Of a stretch of 13,717 bases of DNA, positions 13,597 through 13,717 are shown one piece after another. Position 1 is the stretch's first letter. Each line of letters begins with the position of its first letter. The position numbers were made by a program, and so were the translations under genes. The DNA is from Rhodoferax sp. (GTDB lineage: Bacteria; Pseudomonadota; Gammaproteobacteria; Burkholderiales; Burkholderiaceae_C): assembly GCA_016463455.1 (NCBI GenBank), contig JAEMRG010000027.1, positions 1-13,717 of the forward strand, written 5' to 3'. The notes under the pieces are model-generated. The model ran no database searches and was not told the DNA's origin. It was given only the letters and a program-made list of their open reading frames with translations.

Positions 13597-13717
13597 ATGA
13601 ATTTCTTCCCCATCGACGCGATTTCGCCCTTGGACGGACGCTACGCCAATAAGCTGAATGATTTGCGCCCTTTGATGAGCGAATTGGGCTACATGCAGCG
13701 CCGCGTTCAGGTGGAAA
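13597..13717 (+). CDS. purB: adenylosuccinate lyase (3' partial)
   Basis: The first 40 residues are visible, opening NFFPIDAISPLDGRYA and continuing LRPLMSELGYMQRRVQVE. This is the characteristic N-terminus of the E. coli-type PurB. The enzyme splits adenylosuccinate to AMP and fumarate, and SAICAR to AICAR, in purine synthesis in the cytosol. The gene runs off the right edge. Its upstream region is shared with the divergent GST gene. Confidence 0.93.
   Translation, partial: MNFFPIDAISPLDGRYANKLNDLRPLMSELGYMQRRVQVE

Noticed and set aside
1..13717. Search for CRISPR arrays, tRNA/rRNA genes, insertion sequences or integrases
   Set aside because: No spaced identical repeats, RNA-gene signatures or transposase/integrase motifs were found by eye. 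The only large repeat is the rfaE2 duplication.

Overview
The window looks like chromosome from a betaproteobacterium of the order Burkholderiales, probably Comamonadaceae (Rhodoferax/Polaromonas-like). This rests on the style of the proteins, the fairly high GC content, and an FMN-type glutamate synthase, split rfaE2, diiron ferritin-like protein and GST/purB pair. No rRNA, tRNA, CRISPR array, transposase or integrase was seen. The genus is inference.

Layout. (1) 1-1468: 3' part of an FMN-binding glutamate synthase-family gene, entering from the left. (2) 1536-4156: accessory block. It holds a small unrecognised ORF, a Phd/YefM-RelE/ParE toxin-antitoxin pair with a good sigma70 promoter and operator-like repeats, a displaced 3' fragment of rfaE2, a TacA/TacT-like pair (DUF1778 + GNAT toxin, minus strand) with a palindrome over its promoter, a bidirectional terminator and a free-standing GNAT acetyltransferase. 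(3) 4354-5732, minus strand: a diiron (acyl-ACP-desaturase/ferritin-like) protein overlapping intact rfaE2. The last 90 codons of rfaE2 are repeated at 2552-2824, so the TacAT/GNAT segment lies between two direct copies of the rfaE2 3' end and looks like a small recombination-derived insertion. (4) 5927-12890, plus strand: eight tightly packed genes with 4-nt, 14-nt or near-zero junctions. In order they encode a flavin amine-oxidase-like protein, DUF1365, a cyclopropane-fatty-acid-synthase-family methyltransferase, a chalcone-isomerase-like exported protein, an MFS/GPH transporter, a DUF3833 lipoprotein, a short-chain dehydrogenase and an NTF2-like protein. (5) 12918-13717: a GST on the minus strand and, divergently, the start of purB.

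How the genes fit together. The eight-gene operon resembles lipid-modification clusters known in other proteobacteria from singlet-oxygen or light responses, which include furan-fatty-acid synthesis genes. The usual regulators of such clusters (ECF sigma/ChrR, LitR/CarH, photolyase) are not in this window. The methyltransferase keeps the SAM-binding core, but two positions matching the bicarbonate pocket of E. coli Cfa are changed (Cys to Ser, His to Gln). This favours membrane-lipid methylation over cyclopropanation. The rfaE2 duplication, with one half almost identical and the other about 83% identical, is the clearest sign of past recombination.
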